From JAICXG01 sp036825615 (GTDB lineage: Bacteria; Verrucomicrobiota; Verrucomicrobiia; Chthoniobacterales; UBA10450), in NCBI GenBank assembly GCA_036825615.1, contig DAISXY010000004.1, positions 124,001 to 188,000 on the forward strand: a stretch of DNA of 64,000 nucleotides. Direction: 5' to 3'. Shown here piece after piece: positions 41,776-53,435 of this stretch. The notes beneath the pieces are model-generated. The model was given only the letters and a program-made list of their open reading frames with translations, made no database searches and was not told the DNA's origin. How positions within the stretch are numbered: position 1 is the first letter of the stretch; each line of letters opens with the position of its first letter. The position numbers and the translations under genes are program-made.

Positions 41776-42345
41776 TCAGGCTCCGGATTTCTGAATCACT
41801 TCCACCGGCATCCGACTTAGCTTTTCATACGTCCGCCCGCGCCGGCGCACCGGCCACCAGTCGTAAAGATAAACCTCCATCGGGCGCCACATCGCGACCC
41901 ACCCTGCGATGGTTAAGCTCTCCCGCAGAACGGTGGCCCATGCGCCTGCGCGGTCGCCGAGCAATAGTTTGCCGCTCACAAGGCACGCCGCCAGAAAGAG
42001 CAAACCGATGATCAAACTGAGGCGCCCACGTTTCATCAAGCGGCGAAACTCGAGCCGGTTCATCCGGGCCCGGTAGCTAAAGTAATTGTGGACCGCGTTG
42101 CGGAGCAGTTCGGTTGAATCGTCGGCCGGCCAGTGGTCCAGATAAATTCGGAGGGTTAACTTCTCGTTAGGCGGATATTCCTCGGCCGAACCGACGATGA
42201 ATTCCTCCACCCCTGGGTTGAGATCTTTGTTTTCGAAAGGTGAAGGATCGATCGGGTTGAAGAGCTGCGTGAACTCGCGCAGCTCGAGCGCAATGTTGCG
42301 CGCGCGTTTTTCCGGCGCGGCCGTGTCCGTTCCAAATGAGTGCAC
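41776..42345 (-). CDS. conserved membrane protein downstream of the P2-type ATPase
   Basis: The 189-residue protein has a soluble N-terminal domain (about 110 residues, PPNEKLTLRIYLDHWPADD) and two helices (LSLIIGLLFLAACLVSG, TVLRESLTIAGWVAMWRPMEVYLYDWW). I do not recognise a name. It begins 3 bases after the cation ATPase stop codon, so it is very likely co-translated and could be an accessory of that pump. The region 41626-41775 downstream shows no gene. Confidence 0.65.
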   Translation of the reverse strand: MHSFGTDTAAPEKRARNIALELREFTQLFNPIDPSPFENKDLNPGVEEFIVGSAEEYPPNEKLTLRIYLDHWPADDSTELLRNAVHNYFSYRARMNRLEFRRLMKRGRLSLIIGLLFLAACLVSGKLLLGDRAGAWATVLRESLTIAGWVAMWRPMEVYLYDWWPVRRRGRTYEKLSRMPVEVIQKSGA

Positions 42346-42348
42346 GTC

Positions 42349-45135
42349 TCAGTGCCGTTTCGCACGTGCGATGAGCTTGCTCAACTCACGCAGCCAGAGA
42401 ACAGCGCTACCCATGGCAATGCAGCACAGCCAATCTTCCAGAGTAAGTGCGGTGGTGGAAAAGGCACGTTGCAGAAAGGGCACGTAGATGACGGCGACAT
42501 GCAGCAGAAAGGAAAGCCCGAGCGCGCTCCAAAGCCATCGATTATGAAAGAGACCGCGAAAGGCGCTGCGCACATCCGAGCGAGCGTTGAAAACGTTAAA
42601 GAGCTGAAACATCACCAGGGTGGTGAACGCCATCGTCTGCCCGTAAGGCATGTTGCCCGATCCTTCGACCAGACCGCCGGGGAGCGCGGCGTCCAGGATG
42701 AAGAGCGTGCCCGCGGCCATGATCGCGCCCACGAAAAAGATGCCGAACCACATCTCGCCGGTGATCACCGCCTCGTGCCGCGGGCGTGGCCGGCGCCGCA
42801 TCTGGCCGGGCTCCCGAGGGTCGACCCCGAGAGCAAGGGCGGGCGCGCCGTCCGTGAGCAGATTGATCCAGAGAATCTGGGTCGCGAGCAGCGGCAACAC
42901 GACTGTCCCTTCCTGAAGATGCAAACCGATCGGCCTGGCAAACAGCACGCCGAAAAACATCGTCATGACTTCGCCGATGTTTGAGGAAAGCAGATAGCGC
43001 AGGAACTTGCGGATGTTCGAGAAAATCGCGCGTCCTTCCGCGACCGCGGCCACGATGGTCGCGAAATTGTCGTCGGTCAGGATAATGTCGGCCGCTTCCT
43101 TCGAGACGTCGGTGCCGGTAATGCCCATCGCCACACCGATATCGGCGGTTTTCAGCGCCGGCGCGTCGTTCACGCCGTCGCCGGTCATGGCGACAATTGC
43201 ATCCGCTTTTTGCAGCGCTTTTACGATCCGCAGTTTGTGCTCGGGGTTGACCCGGGCATAAACCGAAACCGCGGGCACCGTTTGCGCCAGCTCGTCATCG
43301 GACATCTTCGCCAGCTCGCGGCCGGTCACCGTGCGGCCGTTCGTCGCGATGCCCAGCTCTCCCGCGATCACCGCCGCTGTTTTCGGATGATCCCCCGTGA
43401 TCAGGATCGGCCGAATCCCCGCACCCTTGGCCCGCGCGACCGCTTCCTTCGCCTCCGGCCGCGGCGGATCGATCATCCCGATCAGCCCGAGAAAGACCAG
43501 CTCCTGCTCGAGTTCCTCATCGGCCTCATTGTTTTGCAACGCGTGTTCCGGAACAATCCGCGCCGCGACCGCGAGGGTGCGCAATGCCTCGCTCGCCAGC
43601 TCTTCGTTGCATTGCGCGATCGCCGCTCGTCGCCCTGCGGTCAGAGGCGTCGGCTCCAACCCGACCAACTCTTGCGCGCAACGCCCAAGCAGGACATCGG
43701 GCGCGCCTTTGCTAAAGACGAGCAACCGCTCCTCGCGTTCCGCATCTTTGTGGAGCGTGCTCATTAACTTGCGCTCGGAGGAAAACGGAACCTCCCCGAC
43801 GCGTGCGAAACGCGCCTCGAGCTCTTCGCCGGTGAGACCAGCCTTGCGCGCCGCGACAATGAGCGCGCCCTCGGTCGGATCCCCTTGCACCATCCAGCGG
43901 CCATCGTGTTCCTGGAGAACGGCGTTATTGGCGCGATCGGCGACGGTCAACGCGCGGCGTAATTCATCACGCAGCGCACCTTCGAGGCGCGCGCCGTTGC
44001 GCACCTGCACTTCACCGTCGGGCGCGTAACCGGTGCCGGTAAAATCGACCCGCCCACTTGCCGTGACGACCGCTCGGACCGTCATCTCGTTTTTCGTCAG
44101 GGTGCCGGTCTTGTCGGAAGCGACGACGTTGGCCGAGCCGAGGGTTTCGACCGCGGCGAGATGGCGCACGATGGCGTTGCGCTTTGCCATGCGCTGCACC
44201 CCGAGCGCGAGCACTGCGGTCACGACCGCGGGCAAACCTTCCGGCACCGCCGCGACGGCCAGCGCCACGCCTAGAATCAAAACATCGAACAGGGCCGAAA
44301 AGCCGCGCACGTGCTCGACCAGAATAATCGTGCCGATCATGACCACGGCGATGATGATGACGACGAGCCCGAGAATTTTGCCGACCCGCGCCAGCTCCTT
44401 CTGCAACGGGGTCGTTTCCGCCGGCGCCTCTTTCAACATTCCGGCGATGCGTCCCATCTCGGTGCGCATCCCGGTGGCCGTGACCACCGCCTTGGCGCGG
44501 CCGTAGGTCGCGGCCGTGCCGCTGAAGACCATGTTGTGCCGGTCGCCGAGGCTGGCTTCTTCGCCTAACGACTGAGTCTCTTTTGCCACCGGCATGCTCT
44601 CACCCGTCAGTGCGGCTTCCGCGGTTTGCAGCGCGGTCGAGTGAATCAGGCGGGCATCAGCCGCGATCGTGTCGCCTTCCTCGATGATGATGATGTCGCC
44701 CGGGACAACTTCCGCCGCCGGCACGCTGCGCCGCTCGCCCTCGCGGATCACTTTCGCCTGCGCCGCCGACATTTTGCGCAGGGCGGCGAGGGCTGATTCC
44801 GCGCGCGCTTCCTGCGCGTAGCCAATCAGGGCATTGAGCAGCACGACCGCGAGAATTGCGATCGCTTCATAGGGCAGCGCTTCATCGCGCTCGATCAGCC
44901 AAAGCGCGGCCGAGATCGCGGTCGCGATCAGCAACAAGATCACGAGCGGGTTGGCAAACTGGGCGAGAAATTTTCGCCAGCGCGGCACCGGCGCTTCCCT
45001 CGCCAGCTCGTTAGGCCCGTCCCGCTCCAGTCGCGCCCGCGCTTCCTTTTCGCTCAACCCGCGCCGCGCATCGGTGGCCAGGGCAGTAATCACCGCCTCG
45101 ACATTCTCTTGGTACGCCGGTGTTCGTGTCGTCAT
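42349..45135 (-). CDS. P2-type cation-transporting ATPase (Ca2+-ATPase-like)
   Basis: The 928-residue inner-membrane pump has the P-type motifs TGES, VASDKTGTLTKNEM (phosphorylation Asp), VVPGDII and MTGDGVNDAPALK. The fourth helix has AVAAVPEGLPAVV, the PEGLP ion-site motif of P2A/P2B Ca2+-type pumps. The N-terminal cation-ATPase domain (LSEKEARARLERDGPNEL) is present; the C-terminus has six helices. Ca2+ export is likely but Mn2+ or Na+ cannot be excluded. It shares direction with the adjacent metal ATPase but a hairpin lies between them. Confidence 0.92.
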   Translation of the reverse strand: MTTRTPAYQENVEAVITALATDARRGLSEKEARARLERDGPNELAREAPVPRWRKFLAQFANPLVILLLIATAISAALWLIERDEALPYEAIAILAVVLLNALIGYAQEARAESALAALRKMSAAQAKVIREGERRSVPAAEVVPGDIIIIEEGDTIAADARLIHSTALQTAEAALTGESMPVAKETQSLGEEASLGDRHNMVFSGTAATYGRAKAVVTATGMRTEMGRIAGMLKEAPAETTPLQKELARVGKILGLVVIIIAVVMIGTIILVEHVRGFSALFDVLILGVALAVAAVPEGLPAVVTAVLALGVQRMAKRNAIVRHLAAVETLGSANVVASDKTGTLTKNEMTVRAVVTASGRVDFTGTGYAPDGEVQVRNGARLEGALRDELRRALTVADRANNAVLQEHDGRWMVQGDPTEGALIVAARKAGLTGEELEARFARVGEVPFSSERKLMSTLHKDAEREERLLVFSKGAPDVLLGRCAQELVGLEPTPLTAGRRAAIAQCNEELASEALRTLAVAARIVPEHALQNNEADEELEQELVFLGLIGMIDPPRPEAKEAVARAKGAGIRPILITGDHPKTAAVIAGELGIATNGRTVTGRELAKMSDDELAQTVPAVSVYARVNPEHKLRIVKALQKADAIVAMTGDGVNDAPALKTADIGVAMGITGTDVSKEAADIILTDDNFATIVAAVAEGRAIFSNIRKFLRYLLSSNIGEVMTMFFGVLFARPIGLHLQEGTVVLPLLATQILWINLLTDGAPALALGVDPREPGQMRRRPRPRHEAVITGEMWFGIFFVGAIMAAGTLFILDAALPGGLVEGSGNMPYGQTMAFTTLVMFQLFNVFNARSDVRSAFRGLFHNRWLWSALGLSFLLHVAVIYVPFLQRAFSTTALTLEDWLCCIAMGSAVLWLRELSKLIARAKRH

Positions 45136-45154
45136 GGAGTTGCGGTTACGCCCA

Positions 45155-45176
45155 ACGACACGTCGAGCCGTGTCGT
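45155..45176. terminator. hairpin between two P-type ATPase genes
   Basis: ACGACACG-TCGAGC-CGTGTCGT, an 8-bp perfect stem with a 6-base loop, lies between the stop of the metal ATPase (45181) and the start of the Ca2+-type ATPase (45135) on the reverse strand. It may be a terminator or attenuator; no U-tract. Confidence 0.45.
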
Positions 45177-45180
45177 CGCC

Positions 45181-47118
45181 TTATGAGAGCGGCGCTTCGG
45201 TCATATCGGAAATTGCTTCCGGCGGGAAGGCGGCGCGCAATGCATTCAGCACCGAGATCACGTCGATGATCTCCTGCGTCACCGCCCCGGCGACCGGCAC
45301 CAGGAAACCTCCGGCGGCGAAGAGCATTCCACCGAAACTCAGGAGCATTCCGCCCACTGCGCTTTGCAATGCAATCGCGCGCATCCGCCGGCTGATGTGC
45401 ATGAATTCGTCCACCTTCCTGAGCGAGTTTTCCATCGCGACTACGTCGGCTGCTTCCGCGGTCACATCGCTGTTCTGGCCAATCGCCATCCCGACCGTCG
45501 CTGCCATCATCGCAGGCGCGTCGTTGATTCCGTCGCCGACGTAGAGGGTTTGGGCGCGGGCCGTTTCCTCCCTGACGATCGCGAGTTTTTGTTCCGGGCT
45601 TTGTTCGGCGTGGATTTCGGTGATCCCGACCTGCTCGGCCAGGTAACGCACTTCCGATTCGCGGTCGCCCGAGACGATCATGGTGCGCTCGAACTGATGC
45701 TTCGGTCCCAGATGTTGAATGAAAGAACGGCTTTCCGCCCGGGGCGCATCGCGGAGCCGGTAGGTCGCGGCGAAGCGGCCGTCGATCACAATGATGCACT
45801 CGAGGCCGCCGGCGATCGGCGGGAGATGTTCGGCCCCGGGAATTTTTTGCGCGAGCAGTTTGCCGCGGCTCGTGATTTGAACCTCGCGACCGGCCACGGT
45901 CCCGCGCAACCCCTGGCCCGGCGGCTCGCTCACCCGCGTTGCCTGTTGCAGCTGGAGTTCCGCCGCTTTCGCGCCCGCGAGAATGGCGCGCGCCAGCGGA
46001 TGCTTGGAATACAATTCGAGACTCGCCGCCAGGGTGAGCACTTCTTTCTCGGGGAACCCGGGCGCGACGAGTTGCTCGGTCAGCTTCGGTTCGCCGTAGG
46101 TCAGCGTTCCGGTCTTGTCGAAAATGGCGGTGCGACAATTGGTGATTTGCTCGAGCACCGCGGGATTTTTCACAATGATCGAGCGCCGCGCCGACAGCGA
46201 GATCGAGCCGATGATCGCGACCGGAATCGCGATCAACAACGGACAGGGGGTCGCGACGACGAGCACGGCAAGAAAGCGCATGCTTTCACCACTGAAAATC
46301 CAGGCGAGGAGCGCGAGCCCGAGCGCGACTGGAGTGTAGATCGCGCCGAGCTGATCGCCCAGCCGGCGCAGCTTCGGCTGGTTTTGTTCCGACTCGCGCA
46401 TCACCTCGATGATCCGGGCGTAACGCGAATCGACCGCCCGCCTGGTCGCGACAATGGTGAGGGCCGCTTCGCCGTTGATGGCGCCCGAGATCACGGCCGA
46501 GCCCGGCGCTTTCGTGATCTCGAACGGTTCGCCGGTGAGGAAAGCTTCGTTCATGACACCGTTGCCTTCCACGACCGTGCCATCCACCGGCGCAACGTCG
46601 TGCGGGTAAATCACGACGGTGTCGCCGACTTCAATTTGATCGAGCGCGACATCGACGATGCGGGCATCTTCCCTGCGATGGGCGATCGCCGGCATGCGTT
46701 TGGCGAGCGCGCGCAGGACCGAAGAGGCGCTGCGCAGGGCGTAGGTCTCGAGCGTTTCCCCGCCCGAGAGCATCAGGATCACAATCGCGCCGGCGAGATA
46801 TTCCCCGAGCAGAAGGGAAGTGACGATGGAAATCCCCGCGAGCAGATCGGAACCAAACTGGCGCCGGAGCAGCGCCTTGAGCAGATCGAAGACGAGCGGC
46901 GCTCCGCCGAAGACAAACGTCGCGAAGAGCGGGATGTCGTAAGCCTGCGCGCCGGTGTGCAGACCAAAGCGCATCACGAGATGCACCAGGATTGCCACGC
47001 TGGTAAAGATCGCAATGACCGTGGTTCTGCGGCGGTGAATGAGGAGGACCGATTCCCAAAAGCGCCGGGTCGGCGGCTGGTGCCTCAGCTTTGCCGGCGC
47101 AGGAGCAGGATCGGCCAC
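45181..47118 (-). CDS. heavy-metal P1B-type ATPase with TPCP ion motif
   Basis: The 645-residue pump has FLTGEPFEITKAP, VVATPCPLLIAIPVAIIGS, FDKTGTLTYGEPKL, SKHPLARAIL (the P1B His-Pro) and VGDGINDAPAMM. The ion-site motif in the sixth helix is TPCP rather than CPC, a variant of the P1B class with poorly settled metal choice. There is no N-terminal HMA domain. The gene lies 100 bases upstream of the Csp/FtsH region. Metal cannot be assigned. Confidence 0.88.
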   Translation of the reverse strand: MADPAPAPAKLRHQPPTRRFWESVLLIHRRRTTVIAIFTSVAILVHLVMRFGLHTGAQAYDIPLFATFVFGGAPLVFDLLKALLRRQFGSDLLAGISIVTSLLLGEYLAGAIVILMLSGGETLETYALRSASSVLRALAKRMPAIAHRREDARIVDVALDQIEVGDTVVIYPHDVAPVDGTVVEGNGVMNEAFLTGEPFEITKAPGSAVISGAINGEAALTIVATRRAVDSRYARIIEVMRESEQNQPKLRRLGDQLGAIYTPVALGLALLAWIFSGESMRFLAVLVVATPCPLLIAIPVAIIGSISLSARRSIIVKNPAVLEQITNCRTAIFDKTGTLTYGEPKLTEQLVAPGFPEKEVLTLAASLELYSKHPLARAILAGAKAAELQLQQATRVSEPPGQGLRGTVAGREVQITSRGKLLAQKIPGAEHLPPIAGGLECIIVIDGRFAATYRLRDAPRAESRSFIQHLGPKHQFERTMIVSGDRESEVRYLAEQVGITEIHAEQSPEQKLAIVREETARAQTLYVGDGINDAPAMMAATVGMAIGQNSDVTAEAADVVAMENSLRKVDEFMHISRRMRAIALQSAVGGMLLSFGGMLFAAGGFLVPVAGAVTQEIIDVISVLNALRAAFPPEAISDMTEAPLS

Positions 47119-47218
47119 AGCGCATTAACGCACCAGGCGTGCAGCGATGCCAGAACGCAGAACGCGCTTCTTCTCCGGCGCTGCTCCGCCCGCGCCGGGA
47201 CACCGAGCCTGCGCTGGC

Positions 47219-49282
47219 CTAACGAGCCGGCTTCTCTTGGGTTGCGCCGTCGGGCGACACCGGGAGCTTGTGGCTTTCCAATGGCGGCGCGGCCGGCAGA
47301 CCGGTCACTTGCAGGATCTCGCGTTCATCGAGGCTCTCGCGCTCGAGGAGCGCTTTGACCAGGGCATCGAGCGCGCCGCGATTCTTGCGCAGGAGCCGGC
47401 AGGCTTGCTGGTGGCTTTCTTCGATGATTTTCGCGACTTCTTCGTCGATCGCGCGCGCGGTTTCTTCGCTGAACGGCTTGTTGGTTCCAAACCCGGCGGG
47501 GACGCCGAGGAACTGGTTTTCGCGCGGGGCCAGTTGCACCATGCCGATCCGCTCGCTCATTCCCCAGCGGGTCACCATTTGGCGGGCAAGATTGGTCGCC
47601 TGTTCGATGTCGCTTTCCGCGCCGGTGGTCTTCGTGCCGTAAACGATTTCTTCCGCGGCGCGTCCGCCCAGGGCCCCGATGATTTTTCCGCGAAGATATG
47701 CTTCCGGGTAATTGTAGCGCTCGGTTTCTGGTCGTTGATAGGTCACCCCGAGCGCCTGGCCGCGGGGCACGATCGTGACCCGGTTCACAGGATCGGCGCC
47801 CGGAACAACCAGGCCGAGAACGGCGTGGCCGCCTTCGTGATAAGCGATCCGCTCGCGTTCGGAGGGACTGAGCAAAAGTTTGCGCTCGGGCCCGAGCACA
47901 ATCTTTTCCAACGCATCCATGAAATCTTTGTGATGCACTGCGTCCTGATTGCGGCGGGCGGCGAGGAGCGCGGCTTCGTTCACCAGGTTGCGGATATCGG
48001 CTCCGGAAACGCCCGGAGTTGCAGCGGCGATTTTTTCCAGGCTTACATCTTCCGAGAGCGGCACTTTGCGGGTGTGAACTTTTAGAATCGCGACGCGTCC
48101 GTTCCGGTCCGGCAGGTTTACCACCACACGCCGGTCGAAACGCCCCGGACGGAGCAGCGCTTTGTCGAGCACGTCGGGTTGATTGGTCGCGGCCAGAACG
48201 ATGATCCCTTCGCGCCCGGTAAACCCATCCAGCTCGGTCAGGATTTGATTGAGCGTTTGCTCCTGTTCACTCGAGCCGCCGATCGCTACCTGGCCGCGGG
48301 CGCGCCCGATTGAATCCAGCTCATCGATGAAAATGATGGCGGGCGCATTCTCGCGCGCCTGTTTGAAAAGATCGCGCACCCGGGCCGCACCGACCCCGAC
48401 AATCATCTCGACAAATTCCGAGCCGCTCATGGAAAAAAACGGCACGCCCGCTTCGCCCGCGACCGCCCGCGCGAGCAGTGTCTTGCCAGTGCCGGGCGCG
48501 CCGATCAGCAACACGCCTTTGGGCGCGGCGCCGCCGAGGCGGGAATATTTTTCTGGGTCTCTCAGGTAATCGACGATCTCGACCAGCTCGTTTTCGGCTT
48601 CGTCAATGCCGGCCACATCATCGAAGGTGACCTTCTGCTGCGTTTGATCGTAACGCCGGGCGCGGCTTTTGCCGATGCCCATGAGCCCGCCACCGAGGCC
48701 GGCGGCGCCGCCCTGCATCGCGCGCCGGTACATCCAGACATAAAAGCCGATGATCAGAATTGCCGGCCCGAAGCCGAAGAGCAGACTCCAAATCGGGTTC
48801 GCGCTTTCCTGGATCGGCTCGGCGCTGATCTCAACGCCGTGGCTGATGAGGTAGGCTTCCAGGCCGTTGTCCACGAACGCCGGCAGGATGGTGGTGAATT
48901 TCCGCACATCGATTGGAGTGGGACTCGGGCTCGGTTTGGGTTGATCGCTTTTCGGATGCGGCGTGTACTTGACCGGTTTGACGAAGCGGCCGGTGATGGT
49001 TTCCCCGCGGCTGTAGATCGCCTCGACGTTGCGATCCGCCACCTGCTGTTTGAAAAGCGTGTAGGGAATGATTGCGGGTGCGCCTGGGCTCGGGAAAAAG
49101 CTGCGCATCAGAAAATAATTCAGGAGCAGGATGAGCAGGAACCACAACCACGTCCTGCGCGGCGGCATCTTCGGCTGGCCCGGGCCCGATGGCTTCGGTC
49201 CACCGCCGGGTTGAACCGGAGGCTTTCCCGGCGTTGCTGGCGCCCCCGTGTATCTGTTCATGCCATTATTCCAAGATTTCAT
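47219..49282 (-). CDS. ftsH: ATP-dependent zinc metalloprotease FtsH
   Basis: The 687-residue membrane protease has a long Pro/Gly-rich N-terminus and two helices (TWLWFLLILLLNYFLM and IWSLLFGFGPAILIIGFYVW). Its AAA domain contains GAPGTGKTLLARA (Walker A), IIFIDELDSIG (Walker B) and ATNQPDVLDKALLRPGRFDR (SRH). The zinc site is RIAYHEGGHAVLG, with HExxH as HEGGH (usual HEAGH). It degrades membrane and regulatory proteins. The start may be 49282 or the Met at 49261. Divergent from the Csp gene. Confidence 0.94.
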   Translation of the reverse strand: MKSWNNGMNRYTGAPATPGKPPVQPGGGPKPSGPGQPKMPPRRTWLWFLLILLLNYFLMRSFFPSPGAPAIIPYTLFKQQVADRNVEAIYSRGETITGRFVKPVKYTPHPKSDQPKPSPSPTPIDVRKFTTILPAFVDNGLEAYLISHGVEISAEPIQESANPIWSLLFGFGPAILIIGFYVWMYRRAMQGGAAGLGGGLMGIGKSRARRYDQTQQKVTFDDVAGIDEAENELVEIVDYLRDPEKYSRLGGAAPKGVLLIGAPGTGKTLLARAVAGEAGVPFFSMSGSEFVEMIVGVGAARVRDLFKQARENAPAIIFIDELDSIGRARGQVAIGGSSEQEQTLNQILTELDGFTGREGIIVLAATNQPDVLDKALLRPGRFDRRVVVNLPDRNGRVAILKVHTRKVPLSEDVSLEKIAAATPGVSGADIRNLVNEAALLAARRNQDAVHHKDFMDALEKIVLGPERKLLLSPSERERIAYHEGGHAVLGLVVPGADPVNRVTIVPRGQALGVTYQRPETERYNYPEAYLRGKIIGALGGRAAEEIVYGTKTTGAESDIEQATNLARQMVTRWGMSERIGMVQLAPRENQFLGVPAGFGTNKPFSEETARAIDEEVAKIIEESHQQACRLLRKNRGALDALVKALLERESLDEREILQVTGLPAAPPLESHKLPVSPDGATQEKPAR

Positions 49283-49388
49283 CGCAAACGGTGCCGGTTT
49301 CGCGCCTCAGATTCTAAGCAGCGGGGTTGGGAATCAGCCGGCCCGAACTAATCGGAACCGTGCGCGCTCCTGACGGCGATTGCATTGT

Positions 49389-49718
49389 ATGGCCCACGAG
49401 AAATACCAAAGCTGTATTGACGCCTGCAACACCTGCATGGTCGCGTGCGAGCATTGCGCGACCGAATGCCTGCACGAGCAGGATGTGAAAACGATGGCGC
49501 GCTGTATCGAGCTCGACCGCGCCTGCGCGACGATCTGCGCGGCTGCGGCCCGCCTGATGGCGAGCGGCTCCGAGTTCGCCCCGCAGGTCTGTCGCGTTTG
49601 CGCGGACATTTGCCAGGCCTGCGCCGAGGAGTGCGCGAAGCACGACACACAACATTGCCAGGATTGCGCGAAGGCCTGCCGGCGCTGCGCCGGGGAATGC
49701 CGCAAAATGGCGGCGTAG
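49389..49718 (+). CDS. four-helix-bundle copper storage protein (Csp-like)
   Basis: The 109-residue protein has 19 Cys by my count, mostly in CxxxC or CxxC spacings along four helices (YQSCIDACNTCMVACEHCA, ARCIELDRACATICAAAARL, QVCRVCADICQACAEEC, HCQDCAKACRRCAGEC). This is the Csp family pattern; the bundle interior binds many Cu+ ions. There is no signal, so it would be cytosolic (Csp3-like). The ATG at 49389 is preferred over 49380. It lies 87 bases before copA in the same direction, so the two are likely co-transcribed. Confidence 0.93.
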   Translation: MAHEKYQSCIDACNTCMVACEHCATECLHEQDVKTMARCIELDRACATICAAAARLMASGSEFAPQVCRVCADICQACAEECAKHDTQHCQDCAKACRRCAGECRKMAA

Positions 49719-49805
49719 ACTTTAAGGACCGAAGACGCCGGGGACGACGACTGGCGACGATTGTCCTTTTGCGTTGAAATCTTCGTCGCCGAAGTTGTGG
49801 AATTG

Positions 49806-52124
<2,319 letters not shown>

Positions 52125-52181
52125 GTTGCTCTTTCCGTTCTCCTGTTGAACAAGAACTCGCCGCGGTATTACTGTATTACT

Positions 52182-52424
52182 GTGACAACACTCTCCTTTA
52201 AAGTGTCTGATCGCGAGGCGCGCGTGATTCGGCAACGGGCCCGCCGAGAGCGTCTTTCAGTCTCGGAGTACCTTCGCCGTCGGGCGGCAGCGGCGACAAC
52301 GGTTGCGGCCAAACCGGTCGTGAGTCGCTGCCCCGTCACGGGCGCGAAGATCTTTCTAGCGAGTCAGGACCTGCCGCCTCTGACCGTCGCCGCCACCCGA
52401 GAAATGCTGGCGGATTTCCCGTGA
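52182..52424 (+). CDS. antitoxin-like small protein (RHH type)
   Basis: The 80-residue product (GTG start at 52182; a TTG at 52146 is the alternative) reads TTLSFKVSDREARVIRQRARRERLSVSEYLRRR, a ribbon-helix-helix DNA-binding pattern. A C-terminal tail (LPPLTVAATREML) should bind the toxin. The toxin's GTG overlaps its TGA stop (GTGA). This is the typical order and overlap for a VapBC-type module. Confidence 0.75.
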   Translation: MTTLSFKVSDREARVIRQRARRERLSVSEYLRRRAAAATTVAAKPVVSRCPVTGAKIFLASQDLPPLTVAATREMLADFP

Positions 52425-52831
52425 GTTTTCTTCTCGACGTCAACGTCCTGGTCGCGTGGGGTTGGGAAGATCACGTCGACCACGAGCGGACCGTGCGCTG
52501 GATCGCCGGACAGAAGAAAAAGCGGGGGGTCGAACTGTGGACCTCACCGATTCCGGAAATTGGATTTGTGCGCGTTTCCGTCCAGCGCGGTCTTGGCCAC
52601 GTCTCGGTCGGTGAAGCGGCGGAGGTGCTGCGAAGCATGCTCGAGTCCCTCGGCGGTCGCCATCGTTTTCTGCCTGACAATGTCGACGGCGCCACTTGGC
52701 CGGAGTGGTGCACGCGAGGGAGTCAGACCACGGACGCGCATCTGGTGCGGCTCGCGGAGCAGCATGGGCTGGAACTGGCCACGCTGGACGTGGAAATTTC
52801 GGGAGCTGTTCTTTTGCCGACGGGAGGTTGA
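52421..52831 (+). CDS. VapC-like PIN-domain toxin
   Basis: The 136-residue product starts MSFLLDVNVLVAWGWEDHVDHE with the first conserved Asp (LLDVN). It later has FLPDN and GSQTTDAHLVRLAEQHGLELATLD, the acidic PIN metal-site pattern. PIN toxins are RNases, in VapC often cutting tRNA or rRNA. GTG start overlapping the antitoxin stop. The whole module lies between the copA end and a decayed copy of the copA tail. Confidence 0.85.
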   Translation: MSFLLDVNVLVAWGWEDHVDHERTVRWIAGQKKKRGVELWTSPIPEIGFVRVSVQRGLGHVSVGEAAEVLRSMLESLGGRHRFLPDNVDGATWPEWCTRGSQTTDAHLVRLAEQHGLELATLDVEISGAVLLPTGG

Positions 52832-52846
52832 GAAATTCTGCACCAC

Positions 52847-52924
52847 GGCGCCAGCGCGGCCATGAGTTTCAGCTCCGTCTTGATAATCGCGACATTCGCT
52901 CGACGACACACACTGGAGAGCTGA
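52847..52924 (+). pseudogene. remnant of a copA-like 3' end
   Basis: These 78 bases read GASAAMSFSSVLIIATFA, then a short tail and TGA. They align with the last residues of the upstream CopA (GAAMSLSSVSVISNAL). At the DNA level GCGCGGCCATGAG, two differing bases, then TCAGCTCCGTCT is shared with 52055-52080. They look like the leftover end of a duplicated P-type ATPase gene, separated from copA by the toxin-antitoxin module. Confidence 0.65.
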
Positions 52925-52963
52925 AGGCCGAACCGGAGCTGTGACCGGCTACGATAGATTTTT

Positions 52964-53356
52964 ATGAAACGACCGATCTTTTCTCTTTGGCTAATCGCGC
53001 TGCTGAGCCTGTTCGGCGCTTGCTCCACTCCGCAACCGGCGGTGACTCGGGTCAATTTCGCCCGGGTTGCGACCGTGAGAACGGTCAGCGTCCATCGGGT
53101 GGCAGGAGGTCTGGTGGTGACGGCGACCGGCACGGCCAAGACGACCGGTTGGATCGACCCGCGCCTCGTCCCGGTGACAAACCAGCCGGCGGGCTCGGAT
53201 TACGAGCTGGAGTTTGTCGCCCGACCGCCCTTCGGGGCGAACACGGTAATCCTGACTCCGATTACCGCCACGTTCACGATCCGGCCGCTGCCGTCGAATG
53301 TCAGGAGCGTGACGGTCTTGTCGATCAACAACCAGAAGACGGCGCGCGTTCATTAG
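52964..53356 (+). CDS. small lipoprotein
   Basis: The 130-residue product has a lipoprotein signal (MKRPIFSLWLIALLSLFGAC, lipobox FGAC). The mature part is strand-rich (VATVRTVSVHRVAGGLVVTATG, ANTVILTPITATFTIRPL). No family recognised. Outer-membrane anchoring is inferred from the lipobox. The GNAT gene follows after 80 bases with a TCGTTAGG word between them. Confidence 0.68.
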   Translation: MKRPIFSLWLIALLSLFGACSTPQPAVTRVNFARVATVRTVSVHRVAGGLVVTATGTAKTTGWIDPRLVPVTNQPAGSDYELEFVARPPFGANTVILTPITATFTIRPLPSNVRSVTVLSINNQKTARVH

Positions 53357-53435
53357 CGCCTGGCCTGATCGCGCAGCTTGCGAGCGGTGCGGGTTCAATC
53401 TTGCCCGTCGTTAGGCCGTAGACGAAGCTGGCCAG

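Noticed and set aside
45364..47358. 664-residue open frame opposite the P1B ATPase
   Set aside because: It is the antisense of a clear P-type ATPase with all motifs; long antisense frames are common in GC-rich coding DNA, and the reading has no domain.
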